Part shown: in pieces, positions 18,101-24,440 of the stretch
Layout of the letters: every line of letters begins with the position of its first letter
Position numbering within the stretch: position 1 is the first letter of the stretch
Source: a virus
Strand: one strand, 5' to 3'
Virus record (IMG/VR): IMGVR_UViG_3300021962_004961
Location: 1 to 26,736 of that record
Length of the DNA stretch: 26,736 nucleotides
Notes under the pieces: generated by a model
Database searches by the model: none
What the model saw: only the letters and a program-made list of their open reading frames with translations
Told to the model about the DNA's origin: nothing
Translations under genes and position numbers: made by a program

Positions 18101-20908
18101 TTTACGTTTGACAACTTCTCCACCAGTTTCTGGATCTATTGCTAAATCATATCTTCTGTTTCTTGATGCTGTCCTATCCTCTGGTGCTGGATCAAGCAAG
18201 GCTCTGGTTCTAGCCTGTAACTTTGCAGCATCTTCAGCAGAGAGTCTACCACTAGCCTCCATCTCACGAATCCTTGCTTCAATAAGTGGAAAAGCCCTTT
18301 TACCAGCAGCATCTACAGATGCAGCACCCACTGCTGTTGATTGAAAAATTCCTGCGATTTCGTCTAACTCAGAAGTTATACTAGACCAGAATTCTGAGTA
18401 TCTATCATATTCAACTCTTACTCCTTCTGCTCTCATCTGTCCTACCTTTAGAGCAGAAACTATTGATGCCTTTGCTTCTTCACTTTCGGCTAACCATTTA
18501 AGGTCCATTCCTGGACCACTTGCATTATTTCCTGGTGCCATCATTGCATCTACAGAGTATGTCGCATCATTAAATGTTCCTCCCTGAACTGCACCACTAG
18601 TTGGCAAATCAATTAATGGCATACCACTCATAGAACTACGCTGTGCTATCTGGCTTTTTAACCAATTTGCATCTGGATTACCGCTTCTCCTGCTACTCTT
18701 ATATCCTGGAATCTTGTCATCAATCATTGCATTGATTAATGCTCCATACTTATCACTCATAGGGGCAGAGATAACTGTTTCTCCTGGTGTAAGCAATGCT
18801 AACTCTGAATCTTGATTTCCAGTACCGCCAACAGTTACGACTTCAGACTTTTTACCATCTGCGTATTTTGGTAGCCCTGCAACGGCTCCTGCTGGTCCTG
18901 GAACTGAGTTAAATAATCCTGGGGATGTCGCTGCAAGGTTTCTGGCCTGAGTTCCTGCATTTTGATAGGCCAACGCCAATGCGTCAACTGCAGATTTCTC
19001 AACATTAAACGTGCTTATGAGTTGTTGATGAGAAGTGTGCAGAGCATTTGTTTCTGCAAGCAATTCAATCTGTTTATTAGTTAAATAGTCAAATCCTCCA
19101 CCAAGAACATTGTTTTGTCCGTTAAGTTTAGCAATTCCTCCACGCAACATTGCAAAGAACTTAATTATGTTTGCAAGTCCGTTAGCAAGGATACCGAATG
19201 TCATAAGAGCAACTGGGGCAATAGCACCAAGTACTCCGATCATTATTGTTACTGCTTTTTTAGTTCCATCACTTAAGCCATTAAATTTTTCTAACAGTTT
19301 TCCAACGAATCCAACTATTGGAGTTATTGCTTGTAAGAATGCTTTTCCTACTGGAACTAACTCATTCTTTAAGTTTTCCATGGCTTTTTTGAATTTGGCC
19401 CCTGTTGAATCTTCAACTCTCTTTAATTCTCGTTCAGATAAAATTGCAAGTTCTTCTACTGATGCTCCTGCAAGTCCTAATGCTCTGGCTGCTTGAGAAG
19501 AGTCTTTTGTAACGTTTTGAAACAACGTAGACAAACGTGCAAACTGGAATTTACCAAACATCTGTTCAATTGCTCTTGCACGGTTTAATGGATCTAGTGT
19601 ATCTAATGCTCTAGCAAGTCCTACTACAGTACCTTTTAAATTTCCAGCGTTGTTATCAACAATGCCTTTTATGTTAATGCCCATCTCTGCAAGAAATTCG
19701 CTAGTCTTCTTTGCTGGGTTAATGATAGATGCAAGTCCAGACTTAAGTGCGTTAGCACCTTCTGATGCGTTAATTCCACCTTCCTTCATTGCAGTCATAA
19801 AGAACGCTAAGTCTTCAACAGATCCACCAAGTTGTTTTACGACTGGTCCAGCCTTTGGAATTGCGATTGTTAAATCTTCAATAGATAAAACAGTCTGGTT
19901 TTCTACTGCGTTTAGGAAATTAATTTTTTGTGCAAGTTGTTCTGATGATATTCCAAAAGCGTTTTGTAAAGAGATTGTCGTTTCAAGTGCTTGCTGTTGT
20001 TCTACTTGACCAAGAACAGATAGACGTGTTGCTTGAATTACCTGAGACTCTAATGCATTTCCTTGCATACCCATTGCTGCAGCGGTTGCAGCCATTTCCA
20101 TTGTATCTTTTACTGCAATGCCATATTTTGTAAACTCTTTGCCCAGTCTTTGTATATCGGCAACTGCTTTATTAGTTGCATCTCCACCAGTTGTAATATC
20201 TCCATAAACCCTTGTAAACTTAAGTACTGCTGCTTCCATTTCCATAAATGTTTTTGCTGCTGCAGAACCAAGAATAGACAGAGGTATTGTAAGACCAACC
20301 ATCAACTGACGACCAGCCCACTGAGTATTCTTACCAAAGTTTAGAAGGTTTGTAGAGCCTTGCTTTAATAATTGGTTTAAGAACTGCTGCCTTTGTGCAG
20401 CCATCTGAACTCTTGTGGCATAGTCTGTATATCTGCCATTAGTCATTTGTAGATGTTTTGGAACTACCTGCAAAACCTTGACAAGATCTCCATTGGCATT
20501 ACCTAATTGAATGTACTGAGACTGAAGAAGTTTTACTCTATCTTTACGAGCACGGTTAATAATCTCTCTTTCAGCAGAGAACATTTTTGAAAAGACTTTG
20601 GTATTGGCTGTGGCTGCTGCTGCGGTATACCTAAAGTACTGTCGCATTGACAGTTGATTTTTTTCAAGGGCGGATGTAAAAGACGCTGTGCTTGTTGATA
20701 TTTCTTTTTGGCTTGCAACAAACTTTCCAGTTGCATTGATAGACTGCATGAGTCTTTCGTTGAGGCCCTTCTGGGCATTCATTGCTGCAACATTTCCCTG
20801 AGTTAGGGATTGATTAAAAGTGCTTAAGCCAGCCTGAAGTTTACGAAGAGATGCGAGGGCTGCTCTGGTATCAAAATTAATACCAATATTGGAGTTTACA
20901 TCAGCCAC
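12128..20908 (-). CDS. tail tape measure protein
   Basis: Sets tail length and is ejected at infection. At 2926 residues it is two to three times the usual siphovirus size. Residues about 185-500 are a TP901-type tape measure core (NFGKNTQWAGRQLMVGLTIP). Hydrophobic stretches lie at about 550-580 and 1354-1423, and strong coiled-coil segments at about 2388-2436 and 2576-2666. An Ala-rich tract is at about 2710-2804. The C-terminal GTDTVPAMLTPGEFVMSKYA motif is typical of tape measures, and a related LLTPGETVISAPMSDKYG occurs internally near residue 700. I saw no lysozyme or NlpC/P60 motif. The start is GTG at 20908 with GAGGG about 9 bases upstream, 18 bases after the short chaperone gene and in the same frame. 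Confidence 0.96.
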   Translation of the reverse strand: MADVNSNIGINFDTRAALASLRKLQAGLSTFNQSLTQGNVAAMNAQKGLNERLMQSINATGKFVASQKEISTSTASFTSALEKNQLSMRQYFRYTAAAATANTKVFSKMFSAEREIINRARKDRVKLLQSQYIQLGNANGDLVKVLQVVPKHLQMTNGRYTDYATRVQMAAQRQQFLNQLLKQGSTNLLNFGKNTQWAGRQLMVGLTIPLSILGSAAAKTFMEMEAAVLKFTRVYGDITTGGDATNKAVADIQRLGKEFTKYGIAVKDTMEMAATAAAMGMQGNALESQVIQATRLSVLGQVEQQQALETTISLQNAFGISSEQLAQKINFLNAVENQTVLSIEDLTIAIPKAGPVVKQLGGSVEDLAFFMTAMKEGGINASEGANALKSGLASIINPAKKTSEFLAEMGINIKGIVDNNAGNLKGTVVGLARALDTLDPLNRARAIEQMFGKFQFARLSTLFQNVTKDSSQAARALGLAGASVEELAILSERELKRVEDSTGAKFKKAMENLKNELVPVGKAFLQAITPIVGFVGKLLEKFNGLSDGTKKAVTIMIGVLGAIAPVALMTFGILANGLANIIKFFAMLRGGIAKLNGQNNVLGGGFDYLTNKQIELLAETNALHTSHQQLISTFNVEKSAVDALALAYQNAGTQARNLAATSPGLFNSVPGPAGAVAGLPKYADGKKSEVVTVGGTGNQDSELALLTPGETVISAPMSDKYGALINAMIDDKIPGYKSSRRSGNPDANWLKSQIAQRSSMSGMPLIDLPTSGAVQGGTFNDATYSVDAMMAPGNNASGPGMDLKWLAESEEAKASIVSALKVGQMRAEGVRVEYDRYSEFWSSITSELDEIAGIFQSTAVGAASVDAAGKRAFPLIEARIREMEASGRLSAEDAAKLQARTRALLDPAPEDRTASRNRRYDLAIDPETGGEVVKRKGWDGRESHSGPTYNSDPFQQAMPWELEQRGLPVPENYGKYQFAHVADRLEGEAITKPITTRKYRDSSGPTPGEAKLKEMMAAKQDIKEGMQLSTGEELAAWVDAQITNAEQKAETASPSRRTKRLGKDIADGLAQGLEEGQPAVRAQSSRLTDAALPSAAETQSKVSKMDLGNKAFYDDINTPEMRDERQVLKSLDRQRRKRGSKGSVELPAEKTAIKTRVSLAKKTQVQSKEIAKETENLANSTVLVAEETDEFANVTQAAVDAQTTNTSNLITTNQLTNAANNNLGEMLPAIDKAGAAQQDIAESSASIAKTNDALDAEKKEQLARLKAYNAQEAAKQAAEGGIIPPGSQSADALGKNRMGSIEAYEEASTYTRDKKGQILFDPELDADGKKQPTTLSEKQIAQKKRGMRREKVGRVSGKVAGAAGTAAMVAGMAGAPPAVTAGLGAVATVAQFAPMLAGLTGPQGIVVALLALGAGAFLLNKKLQATAEAIAKFTRSTTVGADMLKKIGEQTGKVGASEIMNKRRAEGQIQTYNEASRQGSMEATQFLEGAAGKALQEAFVSNATKNGTEVAAQQFALQLAAAISDGTIAPELGQKIAYQMGINLKDSVAATRINVQLRQLIGPNGEDLGKDPLEIRARIAQQAAGLSQELVRKVNSKDRSEVGSNSMWASMATGGLLGAASGSDKTAALAVAGSSAIETAQAQADAMSLYYDDQLKTLKNELAATSNKQKQLEIQEKIIAMTKEQEAGMSRINNMVAAQINRQTSNAANIIGQNKSGLFTGNNFLNDAARRQDAFFDAQKADVKAKYKGTAQEASAQRVLDLGARADEDKSFANKNEGRTFEAKINFLMQSGQMQPEQIETMMKIFKGDLKKMDTVLAVGMRIHGGPKMGELASSLAGIDKKVSKKIMVQMARKNPQEFEKVGNAITLLQQSDGLEVDMEAAIKTLGMSGLEALADDLDKIEKLPDPIEKEAMIKFSEENPDMSLQGVIDNWEYYAKLDPKVRKEAIQTYRTLFETATNFKTIEERNAWAKLQAENAAILAGDVGTKEYNDKYTTTFEALTMINGKPATLEQMNIIGDNFAQEGTEAKYGTKTTIDSKGAGLGDKGGGKGSNPLDFLDQLAMRIKNVRDGAFDATKPLESMLAAFSSKKALKDMSRAFDMFDGLQQRLINLKAPKEFRDMIASMSSEDFKKLANLKGKKAVFEFEKGKPKTKANIKGFTDTGKKIMKTYNEAIVGEANVVNREAVEQVANQEKAFRILVSEGATATEALEHVQDAATAAAIAAGALGKKGSRERKQYIEDLKKATDETERFALKQKMIQANEEFKLLEQMPKLGTAMQAAGFSADQMSEVLNDPALAKHLIEDLKDGKVDAQEIADYLNSIEAKKIIDIQVNYNSKKYSESAQPGMDLVDEMFSVQEEMLRTGADPRTSGMVQQMNANNKQIQDAEIAAKGFRRQIELINREIRDIEQDIEKNYTRPIEKMQEEISDKQRILEMDPEFGDRAMEEINKQNAKMSNDSAIMANQAEQINKEYDKQAEALAKVAEVNEEILNQQKSQLDIAGALTSGDISAAAKAAQDARAQSAQRFSGSVADALQQSRENEIRGLRGAETGLSQEEIDQKQFENAQKLYQMENDPRRVTILQDIRNLEDQIYNLEEAREAKLLEIQAKEDAIFEIQKNQLEPLEDKIADLTFANELIQAQIDKLVSELTVLDKTKLEWDAIKAKIAANSLAGKDFDAVLGALLASTAAIDAKWASILAKLKEYNSTPVSVKNAQSAVVANAAAAAASVAADKAATDAIVGATTDAAAASKAAADAYAKAKAAGDMDAAAIAAAGVNPSAIASQESGAIGAASIAAQLAAAESALRFNTGLNIIANRRQQFGYISKGGLIPKFFARGGFAKGTDTVPAMLTPGEFVMSKYAVDAHGIDTMKSINSGQPVGGAVYNNTYTLTVNARTNANPNEIAQAVMSTIKQVDDRRIKGVSLNGRA
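12495..12780 (-). repeat. alanine-rich low-complexity tract in the tape measure gene
   Basis: Dense GCA/GCT codons make an Ala-rich helical stretch (about residues 2710-2804). On the opposite strand the same tract gives a 239-codon open frame at 12339-13058, which is an artefact of composition. Confidence 0.65.
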
Positions 20909-20926
20909 TCATTAACACCCTCTTCT

Positions 20927-21250
20927 TTATTTAATTGAGTTTAAAAGACCTGTTGCATCTGCCAGTTTCATTCCTGACGCTGCATCAATAATCTTATAGA
21001 CTGTAGGAAGATCTAGATTTTCCTCAATCGCCTCTCTGTTGTCTGCTACTGCAGGCAAATACTGCTTGAATGCGATCTGTACGCAATCTAGCAGAACATT
21101 CATTGATTTTTCATTATCTTCTGCCACTTCTTGTAACTCATTAAACTTTTTCATAAACGGTTTTAGCAATGAGATTTTTAGTGGTCTTACTTCAAACTTT
21201 GTTCCATCGATAAGTTGTAGTTGTTCGTTTTCTTCAACTTTTGTTGGCAT
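20927..21250 (-). CDS. short tail assembly chaperone (paralogue of the upstream gene)
   Basis: A 107-residue protein aligning along almost its whole length (residues 11-97) with residues 12-95 of the upstream chaperone. Shared landmarks are PLKI, KF, DNE, VL.DC, IA..QY, and NLDLPT followed by Y, D, A, G and K. By eye I count about 35 identities in some 85 positions. It lacks the C-terminal T-like domain of the longer protein, so it corresponds to the short G form of lambda-type chaperones that coat the tape measure before tube assembly. The ATG at 21250 has a full AGGAGG 4 bases upstream, and an extended -10 lies at 21276-21284. The tape measure gene follows after 18 bases. Function is inferred from paralogy and position. 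Confidence 0.82.
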   Translation of the reverse strand: MPTKVEENEQLQLIDGTKFEVRPLKISLLKPFMKKFNELQEVAEDNEKSMNVLLDCVQIAFKQYLPAVADNREAIEENLDLPTVYKIIDAASGMKLADATGLLNSIK

Positions 21251-21254
21251 TTTC

Positions 21255-21260
21255 CCTCCT
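21255..21260 (-). promoter_or_regulatory. strong ribosome binding site of the short chaperone
   Basis: AGGAGG on the minus strand, followed by GAAA and the ATG at 21250. It contrasts with the absence of any such site before the long chaperone and should favour synthesis of the short form. Confidence 0.7.
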
Positions 21261-21275
21261 TATAAGGTTTAGTTA

Positions 21276-21284
21276 ATTATACCA
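21276..21284 (-). promoter_or_regulatory. extended -10 candidate for short chaperone and tape measure genes
   Basis: Perfect TGGTATAAT in the 55-base gap after the long chaperone gene. No -35 is seen. The start would lie near 21269, giving a leader of about 19 bases with AGGAGG before the ATG at 21250. Confidence 0.4.
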
Positions 21285-21305
21285 TAGGACAGGCTTATTT
21301 TTTGG

Positions 21306-21986
21306 CTATTCTAAAACCTCATAAGTAAGGCCCATGCCGATTCCAAAACCAGCCCTTTCTGCATTTTTACCTTGTAGGGCAAGTATGTCATTCCCACTGG
21401 TTGCTTTGCCTTTACTAAATACCCTGGCTTTCATGTCTTCCCATTCGTTACCCTTGCCCGACTTTTTGTCCAAGTCAATACCCTTCATTGCAGCAAAAAA
21501 CTTTTTATCGTTGTATTCTAATTCTCTTTTTATTTCAAGTGTTGCAGTTAGTTCTGGCATAGATAAAGATTCTTCTAATTCTTCATAGTCTTTCCATATT
21601 CCAAGGACAAATACCTCTGACTCTAGTTTTGCCAAGTCTAGTGTTTCCCAAGTAGATCCGCTGTCTACTGCTTGAGACTTTACTGTCTCTTCTGATTTTG
21701 CATTAATTTTAATTCCCGCTGCAATATCCAAAACCTCATAGATTGTAGGAAGATCTAGGTTGTCTTCAAGGTCATCAACTGTTTTGATATGTGGAGCATA
21801 CTGCTGCATTGCTATTAGTGCACAATCAACTAAAACAGATATTGATTCATTATCTGTTTGTGCCTGCTTGATTAACTCAAACTTCTCTAAAAAATCTCTA
21901 AGGTATTTTATTTTAAGAGGCCCAGCAACTATTTCTGTCCTGTCTACAAAATAAAATTTTCTTTTTTTATATATACTTGTTGCCAT
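21306..21986 (-). CDS. long tail assembly chaperone (G-T-like two-domain protein)
   Basis: A 226-residue protein between the major tail protein and the tape measure. Residues 12-95 form the chaperone domain shared with the next gene. A Ser/Thr/Lys linker (about 96-112) leads to a T-like domain (about 115-226) with motifs WETLDLAKLESEVFVLGIWK, MPELTATL, and ILALQGKNAERAGFGIGMGL, familiar from actinophage tail assembly proteins. In lambda the equivalent protein is made by a -1 frameshift; here both domains are in one continuous frame. No Shine-Dalgarno precedes the ATG at 21986, but TGGTATACT ends 6 bases upstream, suggesting a leaderless mRNA. A terminator lies just before, at 22011-22041. Confidence 0.85.
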   Translation of the reverse strand: MATSIYKKRKFYFVDRTEIVAGPLKIKYLRDFLEKFELIKQAQTDNESISVLVDCALIAMQQYAPHIKTVDDLEDNLDLPTIYEVLDIAAGIKINAKSEETVKSQAVDSGSTWETLDLAKLESEVFVLGIWKDYEELEESLSMPELTATLEIKRELEYNDKKFFAAMKGIDLDKKSGKGNEWEDMKARVFSKGKATSGNDILALQGKNAERAGFGIGMGLTYEVLE

Positions 21987-21992
21987 TATCTA

Positions 21993-22001
21993 AGTATACC
22001 A
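21993..22001 (-). promoter_or_regulatory. extended -10 candidate giving a leaderless long-chaperone mRNA
   Basis: TGGTATACT on the minus strand ends 6 bases before the ATG at 21986, so the expected transcription start is the A of the start codon. No Shine-Dalgarno is present. It lies just past the terminator, where a new promoter would make sense. Confidence 0.4.
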
Positions 22002-22010
22002 AATAGAAAT

Positions 22011-22041
22011 GGAAAAGCCCAGACTTTCAAGGGTCTGGGCT
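22011..22041 (-). terminator. intrinsic terminator after the major tail protein gene
   Basis: On the minus strand AGCCCAGAC and GTCTGGGCT form a perfect 9-base-pair stem with an 8-base loop, followed by TTTTCC. It starts 18 bases after the stop at 22059. The U-tract is short, so some readthrough into the chaperone genes is expected. Confidence 0.78.
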
Positions 22042-22058
22042 AATCCTATTAAGTTGTA

Positions 22059-22715
22059 TTATGCGAGTGAACGATCTACGATCTTACCGTATGATGCGTC
22101 ATCGTTTGGAAGAAGACGGAATGATACTTCAAACATTGAAGCCTCATCACGCTTTGCTGATACTGTTACGCTCTCAATTGAGAGTGCACGGTATGCAACA
22201 TAGATTCTTTCCTTTGGATCTAGAGAAGAACCAGAACCTGGTCCTACTGCTACTAGACCACGCTCTAGTGGAACGTCACCAATATCTCCTGCTGACATCT
22301 TCATGTCTGCAAGGCCTGCGACTGAATCATTTAGATCGTCAGCATCTCCTGCAATTGCTACTAGAAGATTTTCTAGTGTTGCCTCTGCGAAAGATGTATT
22401 TAAGTTAACTGTCATACCTTGCTTGAATAAACGAGCAACGTCGAGAAGTTGATCTACTGCTACCTCACCAAAATCTGGTTCGAACGCTAGTTCTAGACCA
22501 TTTGATGTGTAACCGATGTTTGCGAATGCGCTGTCTGATGACAATGCTTCTTTATAAGATACGTTGGATGGTGTCAATGGTGGAAGATCTGTTGCTGCTT
22601 GAGCGTCAGTAATCTTTCCTGTTGCATCTACATATCCTAGCGGACCTGCATTATGCGTAAATAGTGCTGCTGCACCTACGATAATGTTACTACTTGAACC
22701 ACGGCTGTATGCCAT
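22059..22715 (-). CDS. major tail tube protein
   Basis: A 218-residue protein that probably polymerises into the tail tube. It is acidic, Gly/Ala/Ser-rich and beta-prone, starting MAYSRGSSSNIIVGAAALFT. A middle section (YTSNGLELAFEPDFGEVAVD, VDQLLDVARLFKQG) and an end section (VSAKRDEASMFEVSFRLLP) match the usual pattern of siphovirus tube proteins. Its position between tail-terminator and chaperone genes is the standard site. The ATG at 22715 has AGAGGTGAG upstream. A perfect TATAAT lies at 22767-22772 in the 65-base gap before the gene, and a strong terminator follows it, so it can be expressed as a single-gene unit at high level. Confidence 0.85.
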   Translation of the reverse strand: MAYSRGSSSNIIVGAAALFTHNAGPLGYVDATGKITDAQAATDLPPLTPSNVSYKEALSSDSAFANIGYTSNGLELAFEPDFGEVAVDQLLDVARLFKQGMTVNLNTSFAEATLENLLVAIAGDADDLNDSVAGLADMKMSAGDIGDVPLERGLVAVGPGSGSSLDPKERIYVAYRALSIESVTVSAKRDEASMFEVSFRLLPNDDASYGKIVDRSLA

Positions 22716-22766
22716 ATTTTCTCACCTCTTTCATTTTATTAAAAAAGGGCTTGTTTCCTCATCCTA

Positions 22767-22772
22767 ATTATA
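22767..22772 (-). promoter_or_regulatory. -10 candidate for the major tail protein gene
   Basis: Perfect TATAAT on the minus strand, 52 bases before the ATG at 22715, within the 65-base gap. The best -35 is TGTAAA at 18 bases, three of six consensus positions. It lies just after the previous stop and fits a separately boosted tail-tube transcript ended by the terminator at 22011-22041. Confidence 0.35.
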
Positions 22773-22780
22773 CTACCTTT

Positions 22781-23320
22781 TTATGAGGGGTTTACAGGGT
22801 GCCAGTCGTAGTCTATGATTATCTTATTCCCCGCATAAGTACGGGCTGTACCAAAGTCTACGATATCTCTGGTTTCTTCTAGTTGGTAAATCTTGAAGTT
22901 ATGGAAGAAGCATGGCTTGGACTCATTCGACCATAGTTCTGAATTTGCTGCTGCCCATTCATTAAGACATCTTGCCGAATCATCTGCATAGTCTAAAAGA
23001 TCTTGAATTTTTTGAGTAATTCTAATTAAATTTGGAACAGCATCTTCCCTTAAAGCGTTAAAGTAATAAAGAAGTTGCTCACATTTAATATATGGAAACG
23101 GGGTTCTTCTCATTTTAAACATTCTGTCATATATAGCAGCATTACCATTAAAAGAAAATACTGCTCCCTCTGTTAAATCATTTATAGTAAAATCTTGTGA
23201 TAAAGACTCTATGTCTGTGGGTACTGTTGGAAACATAGGGATTGCACCAAAGTCTGGGCCAAGTTTATACTGTAAGTACTTATTAATAATTGTTGGAGGA
23301 TGATGAATTACTGCGGTCAT
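22781..23320 (-). CDS. tail terminator candidate
   Basis: A 179-residue protein immediately before the major tail protein, the normal site of the tail terminator that caps the growing tube. It has alpha/beta character: IINKYLQYKLGPDFG, then EGAVFSFNGNAAIYDRMFKM, a helical middle (LIRITQKIQDLLDYADDSA), and final strands (FKIYQLEETRDIVDFG, KIIIDYDWHPV). The start is ATG at 23320, overlapping the preceding stop as ATGA, with AGGAG 10 bases upstream. Assignment rests mainly on gene order; a neck or completion protein is possible. Confidence 0.55.
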   Translation of the reverse strand: MTAVIHHPPTIINKYLQYKLGPDFGAIPMFPTVPTDIESLSQDFTINDLTEGAVFSFNGNAAIYDRMFKMRRTPFPYIKCEQLLYYFNALREDAVPNLIRITQKIQDLLDYADDSARCLNEWAAANSELWSNESKPCFFHNFKIYQLEETRDIVDFGTARTYAGNKIIIDYDWHPVNPS

Positions 23321-23994
23321 TGAATACCAACTCCTGCGTTAGCAATCCAAACATAGCCAACAGAAACGCCTTTGCTTCTGCCTCTCTTTTGTCCTGCTCT
23401 TAAGTTCTTTTTATATACCTCTGGATTTTCAAGATATTTTGCAACTCCACTAGTTCTTAAAAATGATTGTGAAAAATATTTATCAAAAAACAGATCTAAT
23501 GTTCTTTCAAAACCACCTTGCGCTTCTGTTCCTCCAGGATTTTCAACTCTGATTGGGCCTTTTGTAAACACGGTTTCTCCATTTTCTTCAAAACTTAAAA
23601 CCTCTGAAGCCTTTGGTCTAATTGTTACGGCAATCCCATCTTCAATAATTCTTGCTTTGTCATAGAATGGAACCTTAGATCCGTCCTTAACTGATGTTGA
23701 TTGACGGAAAGATGACTTAAAAGATAATCCAAGATTGCTAGTTGTAAAAGATAGGTCGTATAGTCTTGCGCCAGGGCTTCCTGTTTGATTCCATTCATAG
23801 ATATGATGAAGCATTTCTGGATTTACCCTCGCATTTGAGTCTATGAATTGCTTCATTATTTCAACTGTATTGACTCCCAAAGATCTCAAGAATGGAGTCT
23901 TTCCTTTTTGAACACCATCTAAAAATCCAAACGAATAATTCATAATATTATTCATTTCTTTTTTAAACTTTTTGCTGTTGTATACTGCTTTCAT
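23317..23994 (-). CDS. neck / head-tail connector (HK97 gp10-like) candidate
   Basis: A 225-residue basic protein with a long N-terminal helix (KFKKEMNNIMNYSFGFLDG, KTPFLRSLGVNTVEIMKQFID), a central beta part (ARLYDLSFTTSNLGLSFKSS, IAVTIRPKASEVLSFEENG), and a Lys/Arg-rich C-terminus. That plan resembles the HK97 gp10/neck family that joins the head-closure ring to the tail. The ATG at 23994 overlaps the preceding stop (ATGA) with AGGTGA upstream, and the next start overlaps its stop the same way. Order adaptor, closure, this protein, terminator fits the usual neck module. No enzyme motif is visible. Confidence 0.58.
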   Translation of the reverse strand: MKAVYNSKKFKKEMNNIMNYSFGFLDGVQKGKTPFLRSLGVNTVEIMKQFIDSNARVNPEMLHHIYEWNQTGSPGARLYDLSFTTSNLGLSFKSSFRQSTSVKDGSKVPFYDKARIIEDGIAVTIRPKASEVLSFEENGETVFTKGPIRVENPGGTEAQGGFERTLDLFFDKYFSQSFLRTSGVAKYLENPEVYKKNLRAGQKRGRSKGVSVGYVWIANAGVGIQ

Positions 23995-24440
23995 AAATCA
24001 CCTGACTGATTCTCTGATCGTCTAATAACTAACTTGTAGGACTCTACAACTCCAAATGGGCCTACAAAAGGTTCGTAAGTTGCTATCTCAAATAGGGTTC
24101 CTTTCCCAGACCTAACCCCAGAAGTCTCTATATAAATAAGATTTCCTTCTTGGTCTCTAATGTCTGATATAAGAATGTTCGTTAAAGAGTTTTTGCCTTC
24201 TCTAGAAGAAATTCTTATGTCTGACTTTGTTCTGCCAACCAACAAAGAGTTTTGAGTAATATTTACGTTTGGCTTTACTTCTTCTTTAAATGCTGAACCA
24301 CCTGATGAAAAGGTGCATGCAAAGGTTCTATCTAAAACCCATTGTTTTTTAATTGCCCCAAAGTCTCCTTGCTCAACAATTGGATGATAAAGAGATGCTT
24401 GCATTGGGAACATAAAGTCTGGGGTTTCGCATATTGTCAT
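23991..24440 (-). CDS. head-closure (stopper) protein candidate
   Basis: A 149-residue beta-rich protein. It begins TPDFMFPMQASLYHPIVEQG and continues with a region rich in short strands (ITQNSLLVGRTKSDIRISSR) and a final strand pair ending SYKLVIRRSENQ. Size and position after the adaptor match head-closure/stopper proteins (SPP1 gp16-like) that seal the portal after packaging. It starts at ATG 24440, overlapping the adaptor stop as TAATG, with GGGGTG upstream. No catalytic motif is visible, so the name rests on order and general shape. Confidence 0.58.
   Translation of the reverse strand: MTICETPDFMFPMQASLYHPIVEQGDFGAIKKQWVLDRTFACTFSSGGSAFKEEVKPNVNITQNSLLVGRTKSDIRISSREGKNSLTNILISDIRDQEGNLIYIETSGVRSGKGTLFEIATYEPFVGPFGVVESYKLVIRRSENQSGDL

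Noticed and set aside
19110-20009. Two plus-strand open frames of 128 and 119 codons
   Set aside because: Both lie wholly inside the well-supported tape measure gene, resemble no protein family and have no separate signals.
20939-20945. T TTA AAC slippery heptamer in frame near the end of the short chaperone gene
   Set aside because: A -1 shift there reads two codons (CTC AAT) and hits TAA, so it gives no extension. Without a longer product it is probably chance.
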